This document shows positions 1 through 11,743 of a DNA stretch of 64,000 nucleotides, piece after piece; position 1 is the stretch's first letter; each line of letters opens with the position of its first letter. The DNA is from Nectonema munidae (Eukaryota; Nematomorpha; Nectonematoida; Nectonematidae), in the NCBI GenBank assembly GCA_030549495.1, contig JAUIRK010000004.1:62001-126000 (forward strand). Reading direction: 5' to 3'. A program made the translations under genes and the position numbers. Under the pieces are notes generated by a model that had not been told where the DNA came from, did not search any database, and saw only the letters and a program-made list of their open reading frames with translations.

Positions 1-620
1 CACTAAAAGTGTTCTTCTGGACACGATTGATTGACTCTGACGAATTTTTTTCTCAAACCTCTCCAATCACCTGTCTCCAGTTACTTCTTTTGTAAATATA
101 AAAAATAAGATGCTTGTAATTTTAAATTTTATGGAAAATAAATAAAATATATTTGTACTTTTTGATTAAAATATATTTATCATTTATGCTCATTAGAACT
201 TAAAACGAGTGCTGAGATTTCAGTTATTTACGAAAGGATTTTAGGAATTTCCTTCAACCCATAAATTCTCATTTACTATAAAATTCATTAGTTCTTTTTT
301 ATTACCATTTTTGGGTTCATTTCTTTCTGTATCACATTTCGAATTTTTCACATTAAATTATTTCCACTAAATTTTTATTTCACTGATGACTTTAATCCAA
401 ACACCATAATTAATTAAAAATTAATGTTTTAACTATCGTGAGAAGGTAAGAAAATGAATGCCATAATATTTTATTTTTGATAAGCGAATTTTATCTCAAA
501 AATGTTACTATTTTTAAATTTCTTATAAAAAATATACATTTTAGGAGGTGGTTCGCATGAAGAGAATTCCACTACTTTTTATACCATATGTTACCGAGAA
601 GTCATCATTACATTATAGCT
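1..620. other. AT-rich flank, no gene seen
   Basis: No reading frame, repeat or RNA gene could be supported here. It ends at the inverted-repeat-like start of the hAT relic. Confidence 0.5.
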
Positions 621-3600
621 CAGTGGTTTTCAAACTAGAGTCCGCGATGCCGTAGGCGATCGCGAAGCAGTTCCGTGGGAACCGAAAAGGAGACATTAAG
701 GGGAATATTTTTGCGCAAAATATTGCATCCATGTTGATTAGGACATTTGCGATTTTTGCTAATAAGTCACATTTCAAAGAATGAATAATTTAGTATTTGA
801 ATTGAGTTAAACTATTTTTACTCTTTTATTGCTTTTCAGGCCTGATTTTATAGATGTAAATGTGCATTTTTAGTAGCTTAAAAATAAATGAAGACTTACT
901 TTTGACATTTGGTTTTACTGCATTAACGCCTGACGGGGAAGAGGAGCATACGCTTTTGTGTTCTGAAGTGTTAGCATCCACTTTTCTAAACTCCGTCAAG
1001 TGAAGCTTGCATTGGAAGTGAATCACAAGAGTTCGGTAAACATAGCTATTGACTATTTTAAAATTCAAGCTTGACGATTACACAAATCTAGGTTTGATAA
1101 CAACGAATTTTTTTGCAAATATTAAGTATGGTTTGAAAAGTTTCTAAAAATATCTGTTATATATAAATCCCACAACATAGGAGACAAGTTGATATTGCCT
1201 TGCGGTAAAGTTGTCACTTTGAATGTGCTAAGAAGTTCTTAACTTATAAATTTGAAGCATATCTTGCTGTCAAACCATACCGTTAGAAGGCTAATAAGAG
1301 AGGTGTCTGATGACATATAAAGTGGTTTTATTGCTTTGCAATTCAGTCTGATGAAACGATTGATAGCACGTACAATATATATGTGTTAGACAATCCTGGA
1401 AGACAAGAGAAAACAGCTAAGGTTTTACAAAACTCTTAGAAGTAGAACCACTGCAAGAGATATATTTCACAAGGTGGACAAATTTTTACAGCACATGTTA
1501 TTAAGCCAGAACATCCACGTAGAGTATTTACTGACCTGTGCTTTAGCAATTCTTTATTCTAGTTTTTATACTTTGATTGAGCAAAAATCCTCAAATGTAA
1601 TTGGTGCACAGTGCGCTATACATCGCCAAGACTTAATAATGAAAACCATACCTGATGGGTTGAAAAGTGTTCTCAATGAATTAAACAGAGTATTTAATTA
1701 AAACAAAAGCCTTCACCTCTTGTGTGTTTTCATTGTTATGCAAAGAAAATGATTCTAAAACTTTTGTTGTACTCAAAAGTGAAGTGGCTTTCCAAACGAA
1801 AACTTTTGAAGCGATACTATGGAAAGAAATGTAGCAATTTCTTCAAAGCAAACTAGACATGCATGTAGACTTTTCTAATGTCCATTTTCGTATATACCTA
1901 CCATTTTTAGTGAACACATTTGAATCTATGAATTCCCTTAGCCTTGCACTTCAAGGAGAGGAAATCACAATACTTCATTGTCATAAAAAATTAACACCTT
2001 TTTAAATGAAGCTGGAATTATGGCATTCTTAGAAAAAAAATGTTGCTAGATTTTCGAAAATATGCGGAAAGAGAGGAATCTATGGTTCAAACATTTATTT
2101 TTTAGTTTCAATTCATGCCCGTTCAGAGAAAGGCATCTATAGTTCAATTATTATTTATTTTTTAGTTTCAATGAAAGGAAGATTCAAATAGATAACTTTT
2201 AAGATTTTTATCATATCTTATTAATGCCTGTCACAATTTATATCATTCCTTTAAGATGCCTGCTAAAATTTATATCCCTTTTTTTACTTACATAACAATC
2301 TTTTGAAATATCTTTTGTTAAGAGGCCGGCTAAATTTTAACCTTAACAAGGTTAAGTGAAAAAATATATATATAATTTCTTTCAAAGATTTCATTACGCT
2401 ATATTTAAATATGTTTACATTATATCACACCTATTACACATTTCAAAAAAAGAATAAAGACATAAATTTAATAGAATTTTTCAATTTTAATTTCGATATG
2501 AGATAGCACCGATGTGTGGTTCTTCATATTAAATATAACAAATCCTATTCTAAAAAACATCAAAGTGATATTTCTCAACTACTTATAAAATAAGCAATCT
2601 ATTCTGAAAGCCCGTGTAATTTGGTACATCGCATGATAGATTTGGTTGAGAAATGCGAAAGTTATAAGCGTTTTAATATTTGACTACAATTTAAGCTACG
2701 GACACTACAAATAAACTAAGCGTACACTCAGTAGCGATTTTAAAGAGAGAACCTCTTATAAATATTTTGAAATTTTTTTTAAATAAAATTAATTGTGAAT
2801 TTCAGTTTTTTTGAACAAAAAAGGATAAATTAAACAAAAAAATTTCAAAAATATTCGATATTTGCTAATTTTATTTCAAAGAAAAAAAATAAAACCCTTA
2901 CCAAAATTTCAATGTTTCTATAGATACAAAAAACCGAGCTATATCAGAAGTTAGTAGAGCATTTTTGTGTTAAAAAATTATAAGTGTTATCTAACAAAAC
3001 ACTAGCCCTGACACAGCCCCCCCCCCCCCTCTTTTAAAAACTTAGAATCGCCACTGCGTACACTAACCCGATAAAATAAACCTCACAAGCGTGCTCAAAG
3101 GTGTGGTGAAGCTCACAAACGCGTAATACAACATTTGTTCATCTTACTTCTCATAGTTGTGCGCTAAAATCAAAAACAAGCGTGATTACAATGATGTGTG
3201 GTTTCTTGAAAGAAAGACTTTGCTAAATATAGAAATTAAAATTCAAAATTTTTAATTTGAAAGATTTTGATTAATAAAGATGTCCTGGTGTCCATAAAAC
3301 ACATGTAGCATATCTTAGTGAAGAAATTTATCATTTTCCTAATCTACAAACTTTTGAAAAATACTCTCAATTTATCAAAACCCCGTTTATAATCTCGGTT
3401 TGTAATGTGGCCTCAGAAGACTTCTTAATTCAAGAACAGTTTAATGATTGACGAGGTGCAAAACATGTTTTTTTTTGTGAAATGTCTCAGCGATTTTTTG
3501 ATTGAAATGTAACAGTCCTATGCTGATGTTGCAAATATGGCTCTGAAAGTTCTGGTTAGATTTGCAAACTACATATGAGTTTGAGCGCACGTTTTACATA

Positions 3601-3720
3601 CTACTTGCAATTGAAACCAAATCCCGAAACAGATTAGAAGTGAGTAATGATGTTGAAGTTGTTTTGGCCAAGACAGCCAAACTGGTTTAGACAAAGCAGA
3701 TGCATCCATCCCATTGATAT
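621..3720 (+). mobile_element. Decayed hAT transposon (SCAND3/ZBED5-like transposase)
   Basis: The left end CAGTGGTTTTCAAAC is a typical hAT terminus. Translated pieces then follow the order of this transposase group. A BED-finger-like start (FGFT, LLCSEVLAS) lies near 890-1060. HNIGDKLILP and LSNHTVRRLIREVSDDI lie at about 1175-1315, and a DET-like motif at about 1350. CAIHRQDL followed by LKSVLNEL lies at 1610-1690 and LALQGEE near 1945. The C-terminal dimerisation part (ALKVLVRFA, ETKSRNRLEVSND) lies at 3540-3650. Several stops and frame changes interrupt it, so it is a pseudogene. An approximately 1.2-kb stretch without hAT homology, including a MITE, separates the middle from the C-terminus. 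No right terminal repeat was found, so the right end is approximate. Confidence 0.75.
2729..3056. mobile_element. hAT-type MITE with exact 8-bp target duplication
   Basis: The ends are inverted: CAGTAGCGATTTTAAA on the left, and the right end read on the minus strand starts CAGTGGCGATTCTAAG. Both flanks carry CGTACACT (2721-2728 and 3057-3064), an exact 8-bp duplication as hAT elements make. The interior is AT-rich and non-coding with a run of about 14 C near the right end. It sits inside the older hAT relic. Confidence 0.85.
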
Positions 3721-4589
3721 TGATTCGAATATTCAGGCAATTTTTGAATAGACAAGTGTGTCAATTTTTTTTGTACAGTAGTTTATATGTTGATCTATTT
3801 TTTTAATGAGACCCGGAGCTATTATAAAGAAACCGCCACGTTGAAAATTTTTACAAAGTTTTTGAACAATTCTTCAAGCCCAACAAGAGAACAAAATCAT
3901 TCAAATATGATAGACCACTACTCATCGGATGTAATTAAATATTTATCCCTTCTTATTTCCATTTACCAATTTATTAAAACGTATGGTCACAGTCTATCGC
4001 TAGATATGCTATACTGTTACCAAGTGAAGGTTTTATACCATGATTCTAAAAATGATTTCTTTTGTAAATTATTAGGAAACAGAATTTTTGTTTGGGCCTT
4101 TTTTCATTTTGGATCCCCCTCTTTGTTCTTAAGACAAATGTCCCAATCACGCAGACAACTTATCTTTACGCCTTCCAAATTTGAATCATTTCCTAAGTGT
4201 TCAGTAGTACTACATCGGATGGACCAAGAAGCGCTCAGACTCCGAACTCAATGAAATCCGAAATGGATAAACTACGGGAAGAGCTGAGGATACTTCTCCA
4301 TATCTTTTTGTCTCTCCGTCGAAGAAAAGCCTCCTAGACCATCAAAGAGCGAAGCAAAAACGATTTCTCGCACATATAATTTTAAATAGCACAGCAAAAC
4401 AGAAATTAAAAAATATAAAGGCTTTGAATGGTTGTTGTCTTGTATATCTTTGTATATAAGGCTTTGCAGAAAACACTATCACACGCAAAAACCTGTGTTC
4501 ACTTGTTTTCTCAAAAAGGGCATGTTGTGTTTCCGCTGAACTACTAGCATCTTCACTGAGTGTAATATAGAAAACGCTTATGCTCAAAC
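3721..4589. other. Unassigned segment with an unrecognised 155-codon ORF
   Basis: The + strand is open from 3787 to 4254. The start is AT-rich, the end more balanced (SVVLHRMDQEALRLRTQ). I recognise no domain. Just beyond, another frame reads MKSEMDKLREELRILL, which suggests a broken coding relic rather than a host gene. Function is unknown. Confidence 0.2.
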
Positions 4590-5090
4590 TTATGTTATCA
4601 TCACGTTGTACATTCCTTGTGTTCGCATATTTTTTTGCAACAGTTGCAAAACTGGGTTTTCTGTTAGAATTTTGCCGGTCAGATTGCTTTGTTAGTACCG
4701 AGAAAAGTAAAGGGCCGAAAGCTAGGCTATTGGGGGCTGGAGGTTGCCTACCATTGCCATAGAGTATATAAGGCTAGGCACTAGGAGCTACTTCATTCTT
4801 TTCTTTCTTCCTTCTGAAGTTTTGTTCCATTTCATCGCGCTCTTCAAGCACCCACCCAACCCTTCCTGCAACAATCCTACTGCGTACTATGCGAGAAGAA
4901 AGAAGGAGATGACGTATAAAGAGTTTTTTCCCTTCCTTAAATTTTACCCTATTATTTATAGGTCGACACATCCCCCCTTTTTTCTTTTGTCTTTGTATTT
5001 TCTTTCTTTTTTAAATAAAGATCGTTTTCCTTCCCACTGAATGGTACGAATGAACTCGGGGATGTGCGCCCCTGTTATATATTTTTAAAA
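4590..5090 (+). mobile_element. Possible solo LTR-like fossil segment
   Basis: The segment has a TATA-box-like GAGTATATAAGG near 4762, a pyrimidine-rich stretch, and a polyadenylation signal (AATAAA near 5014) about 250 bp downstream, the layout of a retrotransposon LTR. The base composition is less AT-rich than its surroundings. Exact ends, a partner copy and coding parts were not found, so an ordinary promoter fragment remains possible. Confidence 0.25.
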
Positions 5091-5099
5091 TATTTGTTA

Positions 5100-5385
5100 C
5101 TTTAGTAAGTTTTAAATAAAAACTTATTTTTGAGATGAGCTGCCATATATAAATTTATATTTCGATAGATTTGATTGATTTTGATTTAAAAAAATGGACG
5201 TTACCACAGAATTCAGAATACTTGAAAATGGTATATATGTGTGAAAAACTTTTTATATTATTTAAATAAAAAGTTCCTTTTTGAGATGAGATGTCATATA
5301 TAAATCAATCTCTTGATAGATTTGATAGATTTTAATTAAAAAAAATAAACATCACCCTGAATTCAGCATAGTTGGCAGATTGGAA
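5100..5385 (-). repeat. Two tandem units of satellite A, inverted relative to the main array
   Basis: Two head-to-tail units about 149 bp apart (GAATTCAG anchors near 5204 and 5352) share TTTTTGAGATGAG, TGATAGATTTGAT and AATTCAG motifs. These are the reverse complement of the motifs in the array at 18.7-19.9 kb. Confidence 0.7.
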
Positions 5386-5409
5386 AGTAAGCAGTCTGAT
5401 TAGTGTTAA

Positions 5410-5897
5410 CTTGTTTTATTCCACTTTTGTCCTTTATCAAGTCAACATTTCCAGTTTCTTCTTTCTCTCTTTGTTTAGCTTTAGCGATTCTATTTTGGTC
5501 CTCTTTGTTGTTTAATTTTTAATACATCTTTTGCATTCCTAAATTTTATTTTTACTTCCGAATATTTCAATTTCCATACTTTGATTTTTTCGATCTTCTT
5601 TACTTTCTGTTTTTGACATTTGCTTTTCCACATATCAAGTACTAACAATTGATGTTCACTCATGATAACATTGTCACGTATCACTTTACAATCTTTTAAA
5701 TTTTTGTCAGTCCAAATGACACTCCACGAGTCATGCAGACTAAATTTTTCTAAACTGTGATGTTTTCGGATGTGTGACCTCTGAAGGTGAGGTAATGCCT
5801 CCGCATTTTTTTTTGAAAAGGGTCTCAAGTTGAATTCAGATGCCAAAGTGAAATTTCTGACTACTATAGTTATGCCCTGGATAATAAAAGTGACCAA
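5410..5897 (-). mobile_element. RTE-type LINE fragment: endonuclease end and linker
   Basis: On the minus strand the translation contains KDCKVIRDNV, SEHQLLVLDM and KIKVWKLK, the conserved junction between the endonuclease and reverse transcriptase of RTE/BovB-like LINEs (known pattern: DCKVIPGE, QHRLLV, WWKLK). The open frame at 5490-5897 is a fragment; reverse transcriptase is absent here. The segment corresponds to the part just upstream of where the better-kept RTE copy at 49.5 kb begins. Confidence 0.65.
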
Positions 5898-5989
5898 TAA
5901 TAGGCCATGTGTATGGCAGTAGTGTTTTACGCCTTGTCACACCTCAGCAATAAGTCAAAAATGATTATCAGCTAACATTTACAGCAATT

Positions 5990-6290
5990 AAATGTTTCTA
6001 ACTAATATGCTAACAAATGTTATGATTTGTTATGGCTAACAAAAATGCCGGTCCAAATATTTGGCCTCCAAACTCCCCAGATCTTAACCCGATGGATTAT
6101 TATGTATGGGGCGATGTGGAGAAAGACATCGATCGCTGTCTTACTACTACAAGAGCCCAGTTAATCGACAGAATTAAAGCAGTTTTTGAGACCCTTCCCA
6201 GGGAAAGTGTAAAATTAGCTTATTCTAGATTCCGAAGACGAATAGAATCTGTAATAAATATCAATGGCGGATATTTTAAAAAAAAATCAA
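5990..6290 (+). mobile_element. Mariner-family transposase C-terminal fragment
   Basis: The translation at 6032-6290 reads WPPNSPDLNPMDYYVWGDVE followed by RIKAVFETLPRE and a basic RFRRRIE tail, the well-known C-terminal end of a mariner transposase catalytic domain. The N-terminal DNA-binding part and the first catalytic residues are missing upstream, and no terminal repeats were seen. It is a dead fragment. Confidence 0.75.
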
Positions 6291-6479
6291 ATTTCAAATT
6301 TATCCCGACACTTAAAAACTTATTTTTTAGTTGTATTTTTAATCATTTTGGGAGTCAGTGTAGAAGTGGATGCTTTAAAGATTGTGAAGTTGTTGAGATG
6401 GTCAACAATATAATTGATCGAAGCGATCAGTTCTTGGCACTCGCATTCATAGGTGGTAGATAAATAGTTGAGGGGTGCA

Positions 6480-8760
6480 CTGATAGAGAAAAATGAAGAG
6501 ATTGATGGCACTTTGTTCAAGGCGAAAGCGTAAGAACACTTCTTCTATATCTTGGCTGCGCCTGAGAAGATTCTCAGGATGGTGGTGTTGGATCGTCCTA
6601 TTTTTTTTATAAGTGATGCGGTTAGAATTTTATGTGCACTGATATTGATACTCGCTGAGAGAGGTGAAGAAGGTTGTATTAGAGTAGATGTGTGTAGTTT
6701 GGGTGAATAAGATGATGGTGTAAATGAGGGAGAGAAGTCTCTGGTATGGGTGAGAGTTACCATTGTGTGGTAGGTGTAGGTTGAAGGCAGAAGAGGGGCT
6801 ATAAGCGATCTGCACGTGATGATATAGCGTTTTAGTAGAGTTTTCCTTAGTTGAATTAAAAGAGGTGTGCACTTTAATGAGATTTCTAGGTTAGGAGTCT
6901 CAGTTGTGCGGAAAGCCTCATGATAGGATGGGAAAGCCCCATGATAGGATACCGTATTCAAGTACAAGTAAAATGAGTGACTTGTAGATAAAAAGCGAGT
7001 GGTGAAGACTAATACCGAATTTGTATGAAATAACTTTTTATTAGAAAAAAATGTTAATAATTTTGTTTATGTGTTTTTAAAGTGGGCGGACCACTTCAGG
7101 TTGGTTTGTAGGTGAGTCCTAGGTAGTTTATGGAGCTAGATGTTGTTTTCGATAGCTAAGGGTAAATTATTTTCCCGTAAAGTGGAATAGAGAGGTTTTG
7201 GATGTATGGAATGTGATTTTGAGTTATTTGGTGGTGAAGCTTAGGATGTTATAGAGGGAGAGATATGTGAAATGTTTTCTGCTTGTGTAATAGCAGAGAA
7301 AGAGAAAAGCAGGTCGTCTGAATAGCATTATGAGAAATGGGATTTGGAGTTGAGAATGTCGTTAAGAGGGTTGATGAGGGTCAGCCAGATACTGTCGGAG
7401 AGGCTACCTCCTTGAGGCGTGGAAGGCACCGAAAGATTTATGGCAGTATATCAAACAGCGGTTGTGTAAGTAGTTGCTTATGAACTTGATGATGTAACTG
7501 GGATATTATTTAAGATGCATATTATGGATGTTTTGTTTGAGACTAAAGAATGTGTAGAGAGCTGATTCGATATTTCTATGTGGGGGTAAGCAAATTGTGA
7601 AGAATGAATTAGGTTATGTTTGGATATGTAGAGAATAAGTCTTTTGCAGATTATTTTTTCAAGTATTTTTCCAAGGATGGGCTATGTAATTCACCTCTTA
7701 TTTTATATATTTTTATATAAATTTTATAAATAAAAAAATTTTTATTTTTTAATATTTTGAAGAAATTAAAAATATATTATATAAATGCTTAAAATAAAAA
7801 GATACACAGATATATAAGTATGAACAAGGGCTGGTAATTGACTATTGTTATATATTTTTATGTCTTCCATTGTCTTGCCAGGCCACACATAAAATTTGGT
7901 TGGAGATATCAAAGAACTTTCAGCTGGAAGGCTATATGCTCGCATTATGCTATGGTTAATCACAGTTTTTGTGAATTTGTTTTTAGAGTTGGGAGCCTTG
8001 GGGATCGAACACCTGACCTTCAACTGTTAAGCTGGTGATATTCAACCAATCAAATAAGAAATCAAGTTATTATTTTTTTATTTTTTATAATTCAATTTCA
8101 AATTAATAATTTTTTTAATTTGTTTTGATCTGTTAGGTTGTATTTGGGTAAAAAGTCTCTTCCCATTTAGAATAGTATGTTGGTTATATTTATAGGCAAG
8201 AGTATTCGCTTGGATTTGAAGGAAGGTTGGAGTCGGATAAGAGAGGAAGTTTAGCATAGATACTTATCAATGGTTTGGGTGTGGATATGGTTGAGGTTCT
8301 TATGGTGTTGAAGTCTAAATAGGCATCAATCAGAGGTAGATGCCTGCTTATGTTAACAGTTTGTACTTGAAAGCCTGGAAGGGCCTTTGAAAAAGATGCA
8401 GGATGATATGGAATGACCCCTGTGTCTATGTGTATGACTTATATAGGACCAGTCTTGGAATAAAAGGGGGAATGTTTTGGGGTATGATTTCTTATTTTTT
8501 AAGAGTTTTTATGCTGTTTCTTTTTGAGTGTTTGTTTCAAATTGGAAGTAGAGGGAGCATGAAGATGAGCTTATTGTATTTTGAATGTTGTTAGGGTTGT
8601 TATTCGTCTCCATGTTTTTGATAATGCTTTGTTTAAAGAGGGCCTTTTCGAATCTTAATTCGATAGGTTTGGGGTAATACCTTAAATAGATAGGGTAGGA
8701 TCTACGTTTTTTTTGGTTGGAGATTTGAGGAATGGCGGGTGTAGCATCGAATTGTGTATT
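6480..8760 (-). mobile_element. Decayed LINE, reverse transcriptase region (minus strand)
   Basis: Reading the minus strand, a run similar to VPSTPQGGSLSD is followed by CYSDDLLF (near 7311-7330, the YxDD catalytic box), then INYLGLTYKP and later LEYGILSWGFP, the order found in the palm and thumb of Jockey/CR1-type reverse transcriptases. The + strand is strikingly G/T-rich because the coding strand is C/A-rich. Many frame breaks are present. A SINE-like segment interrupts it at about 7.7-8.1 kb. Confidence 0.6.
7690..8075 (-). mobile_element. tRNA-derived SINE-like insertion
   Basis: On the minus strand a segment beginning near 8050 contains GTTCGATCC (8002-8010), matching the B box of a tRNA promoter, preceded about 35 bp upstream by an A-box-like stretch. 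It is followed by about 300 bp of unique body and an AT-rich tail. It breaks the LINE relic. No target duplication was established. Confidence 0.45.
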
Positions 8761-9010
8761 TCGTTTAGAAAAAAAATTAGGAAAATTTTAATTTTTATTT
8801 TAAATAAAAATATTAAAATAAAATTTTAAAAATATGTTACATTTGTCAACATAACCTTGAAGCTTATATTTTTCCAAAACGCCCTTTTTCATGAATATCA
8901 TTCCAGGTACTAATAGCTTCTAAACTTAGTCCATATAATTATATAGTTTAATCCTAAAACAAACATCATGCTGGTTCAAAAGAATGTCCAGTATTCAAAA
9001 GAAAAATTGA
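8761..9010. other. AT-rich spacer
   Basis: No supported feature. Confidence 0.4.
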
Positions 9011-9040
9011 ATTGTTTCCTACCGAAGTCTTACATTCTAT

Positions 9041-9676
9041 ATGACTCATCTGAATTCAGATAAACATATCCTGTTCGATCGCATTTGTACTGTGAACGTT
9101 GGTGGTGTGTCAGAAAGAACTCATTTCATGCTTAATAAATTCATAAACGATAATAATATTAGCATTGTCGGACTGCAAGAAACCAGTAACGCATACTCAT
9201 GGTCCTACAACGACATGTCTACTTTCAAGGACACAAATAATCATGGTAATAAAGGAGCAACTCTTTTAATAAGAAACGGTCTAAAATTCACCCAGCTTTC
9301 TCAAATATCACAGATGTCAAAAAATATTGACAGCGGTTGGGGCATTGTTTCATTTTCTAAACACAGATACATCATTGGCAATGTTTACTTAAAATTGAAT
9401 TATACAAAAGGGATTACCGATTTGCTCGAAATGCTCGTGTTGGCTGACACATTAACTAAAAGTCATAAGTGCAAGGGTCTTTTCGTTATGGGTGATTTCA
9501 ACTCTAGACACCCTCTCTGGAACGACAAGTGCACTAACAAGTATGGTGTCCTACTAGTTGAAAATTTGGACTGGACAAAGTTTAACATTATTTCGCCCAA
9601 AACTGAAAAAAAAATTGATAAAGAATTTTCATCAAAAGAACCAATTGTAGCTTCTTTTATAACTTTGAATAAATAA
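9041..9676 (+). CDS. LINE-type apurinic endonuclease-like ORF, without reverse transcriptase
   Basis: A continuous 211-codon frame opens at ATG 9041. It shows the endonuclease/exonuclease/phosphatase fold signatures of I/R1/Jockey-class LINEs: VGLQET at residues 42-47 (metal-binding Glu), GATLLIRNG, and VMGDFNSRHPLWND at about 148-161. The SDH motif that normally follows about 60 residues later is absent; the frame instead ends in a Lys-rich tail (KIDKEFSSK) and a short TAAA-rich tail. The reverse transcriptase is not attached: the LINE at 11.7 kb starts inside its own endonuclease domain and overlaps this one, so it is a separate copy. The frame is free of stops, unlike other LINE pieces in the window. 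It could be a 3'-truncated copy that is still young, or a retained domain. Confidence 0.6.
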   Translation: MTHLNSDKHILFDRICTVNVGGVSERTHFMLNKFINDNNISIVGLQETSNAYSWSYNDMSTFKDTNNHGNKGATLLIRNGLKFTQLSQISQMSKNIDSGWGIVSFSKHRYIIGNVYLKLNYTKGITDLLEMLVLADTLTKSHKCKGLFVMGDFNSRHPLWNDKCTNKYGVLLVENLDWTKFNIISPKTEKKIDKEFSSKEPIVASFITLNK

Positions 9677-9679
9677 ATA

Positions 9680-10135
9680 AATATATAGTTTAAATAATTT
9701 TATTAAAACTATACCTTATTTTAAATCTATTTATACATGATTTTGAGTTTTATAATTCAAAACTTTTCACATCGCGGTCAATTCTTATGTTCAGGAGGTA
9801 TTTTTATTCGGCCAAACTATGTTAGATGGGCGCTGTAAACAAATAAATATAATTGAGTGAAAATAATGGAAAAATTCTCCATTTTTTTGAATGTGAGCTT
9901 AAACAATAATATGTTTATTTATAAAAAAAAAGTGTTGTGCAATATTTATAAAAACACTCACTCCAAATATCCAAAAACTACTCATTATCATGTAATACTT
10001 TTATAACTATACTTAAAACTAGCATAATAAATTGACATTTTTTATTTGAAAAACGAGGGTTTCAATATTGCGTTGTCATACTTCTAAGTCATAAAACCTT
10101 GAAAATAATGATCTTTTATCTATATTTAATTCAAT
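9680..10135. other. AT-rich spacer
   Basis: No coding or repeat structure recognised. Confidence 0.4.
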
Positions 10136-10385
10136 TACTGTAATTGCCAACGTATAATACGCACCCGTGTATAATGCGCATTTATTTTTTATAGTTTCAA
10201 TCAAGTAAAAATCCTTATACCTGTGTATAATACGCACCCACATTTTGAGATGACTATCAAAACACATTTACGATCGATTGCAATGAAAACGCATCATGGG
10301 ATTGTTTATGAATTAATCAATAAAACAGTTGTTTAATCAAAGTCTTTGTTCATCTCATTTGTTTTCTTTTATCATAAAATCAAAA

Positions 10386-11690
10386 TGCTTAGTAGAAGTT
10401 CATACGACACTGCTTTTAAACATCAAATGGTTGAATATGCAGAGTCGAAATGTAATAGCTCTGCTGCCCTTAAATTTACGCTAAATGAGAGTTATGTGAG
10501 ACTTTGGCGAACAAAAAAGACTTGTTGAAAAGATGGCCAGGAAGAAACGTGCTAACAGTGGTGAATCAACTTTTTATCCAGAACTGGAGAAACAACTGGT
10601 GGACTATATTGCTGAGTGCGGTCAAAAATTTCTTGCATTGATTACTATTCAAATAAGCATGAAAGCAAAATTGCTTGCTAAACCACTCAATCTGGCCAAT
10701 TTTAAGGCCTCCTATAACTGATGCTTAAGGTTCATGGCACGTCATGATTTGTCTGTACGTCGCAGAACCCAGATTACGAAGAAAAGATCACGGCATTTCA
10801 ACGATTCCTCATCAAGCGACGCAAAGAGATGAATTTCCCTCTCTCTCTCTCTCTCTCATTGGCAATGCTGATCAAAACCAACTTACCTTTGATATCCCAT
10901 CGAAAATAGGGTCATCTTATATATCAATCCAATCTACGGGTCATGAAAAAAGCCGATTCACTGTTATGCTTACATGCATGCCTGATGGCACAAAACTTCC
11001 CCCATACATCGTTTTTAAGAAAAAAACACTACCAAAGGGAATGAAATTTCCCCGTGGTGTTATTGTGCTTTTCCAACTAGAAAAATGGATGAATGATGAA
11101 TTGATGATAGACTGGACCAATGTTGTGTGGAGGAATCGTGCATGAGGATTGTTAAAAAAAGAGAACAGCCTGCTTGTTCTTGATGCTTTCAGGTGCCACC
11201 GAAACCCCGAGTTCATCAAGCATTTACAAAAACAACACAAGACAGAAATAGGCATGGCATTAATACTTCAGCCATTAGACGTGGGCATCAATCATCCAAT
11301 GAAATCTCTCCTCAAAGCAAAATGGCAAGAGTGGATGCAGCATGGGAAAAACTCATAAACTAAAGGTAGTTGCACACGTGGACTTGATTTAGTAACCGTG
11401 ACCAAATTGGTGAAAGAGGCCTGGAGAAAGTTAGATCCTAACATCATTATCAAATCATTCAAGCATTGCTCAATCTCAAATGCTATGGACGGTACAGAGA
11501 ACGATATCCTATTGACAGATACGCCAGCACAAGAAAAAACAGAGAATACTGATGATGAGAATTTTGAAGACTATGACGATGATTAATTCTATGAGGAGAT
11601 GATGTCGATAGAGCAAGCAAAATAGCTTTTTGACAATTCCGATGATGATGACGACTCTAAAAGCACCGAATAAAAATATTCATTAATAGG
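10386..11690 (+). pseudogene. Tigger/pogo transposase, broken
   Basis: Order of domains seen: an N-terminal helix-turn-helix (SYDTAFKHQMVEYAES, near 10398), a CENP-B-type DNA-binding part (MARKKRANSGE, LEKQLVDYI, then FKAS and FMARHDLSVRRRTQ), and a DDE region (STGHEKSRFTVMLTCMPDGT, LLVLDAFRCH, LQPLDVGINHPMKS). A C-terminal KSFKHCSISNAMDGTEND and an acidic tail follow. At least four frame breaks separate these, and a CT microsatellite lies at about 10841-10858. It cannot make a full protein as it stands. Confidence 0.8.
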
Positions 11691-11743
11691 TGCTTTTTTT
11701 TTATTTTCAAAACTGATTTATATTATTTTTAATTCATCAATAA

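Noticed and set aside
826-1068. 80-codon minus-strand frame
   Set aside because: It is the complement of the BED-like N-terminal part of the hAT relic read on the + strand.
3014-3030. C run as a telomere- or quadruplex-type signal
   Set aside because: It lies inside a MITE with clear ends; similar G/C runs occur in the other MITEs.
6545-6967. Overlapping 140- and 80-codon minus-strand frames as a host gene
   Set aside because: They are pieces of one decayed LINE reverse transcriptase and change frame within it.
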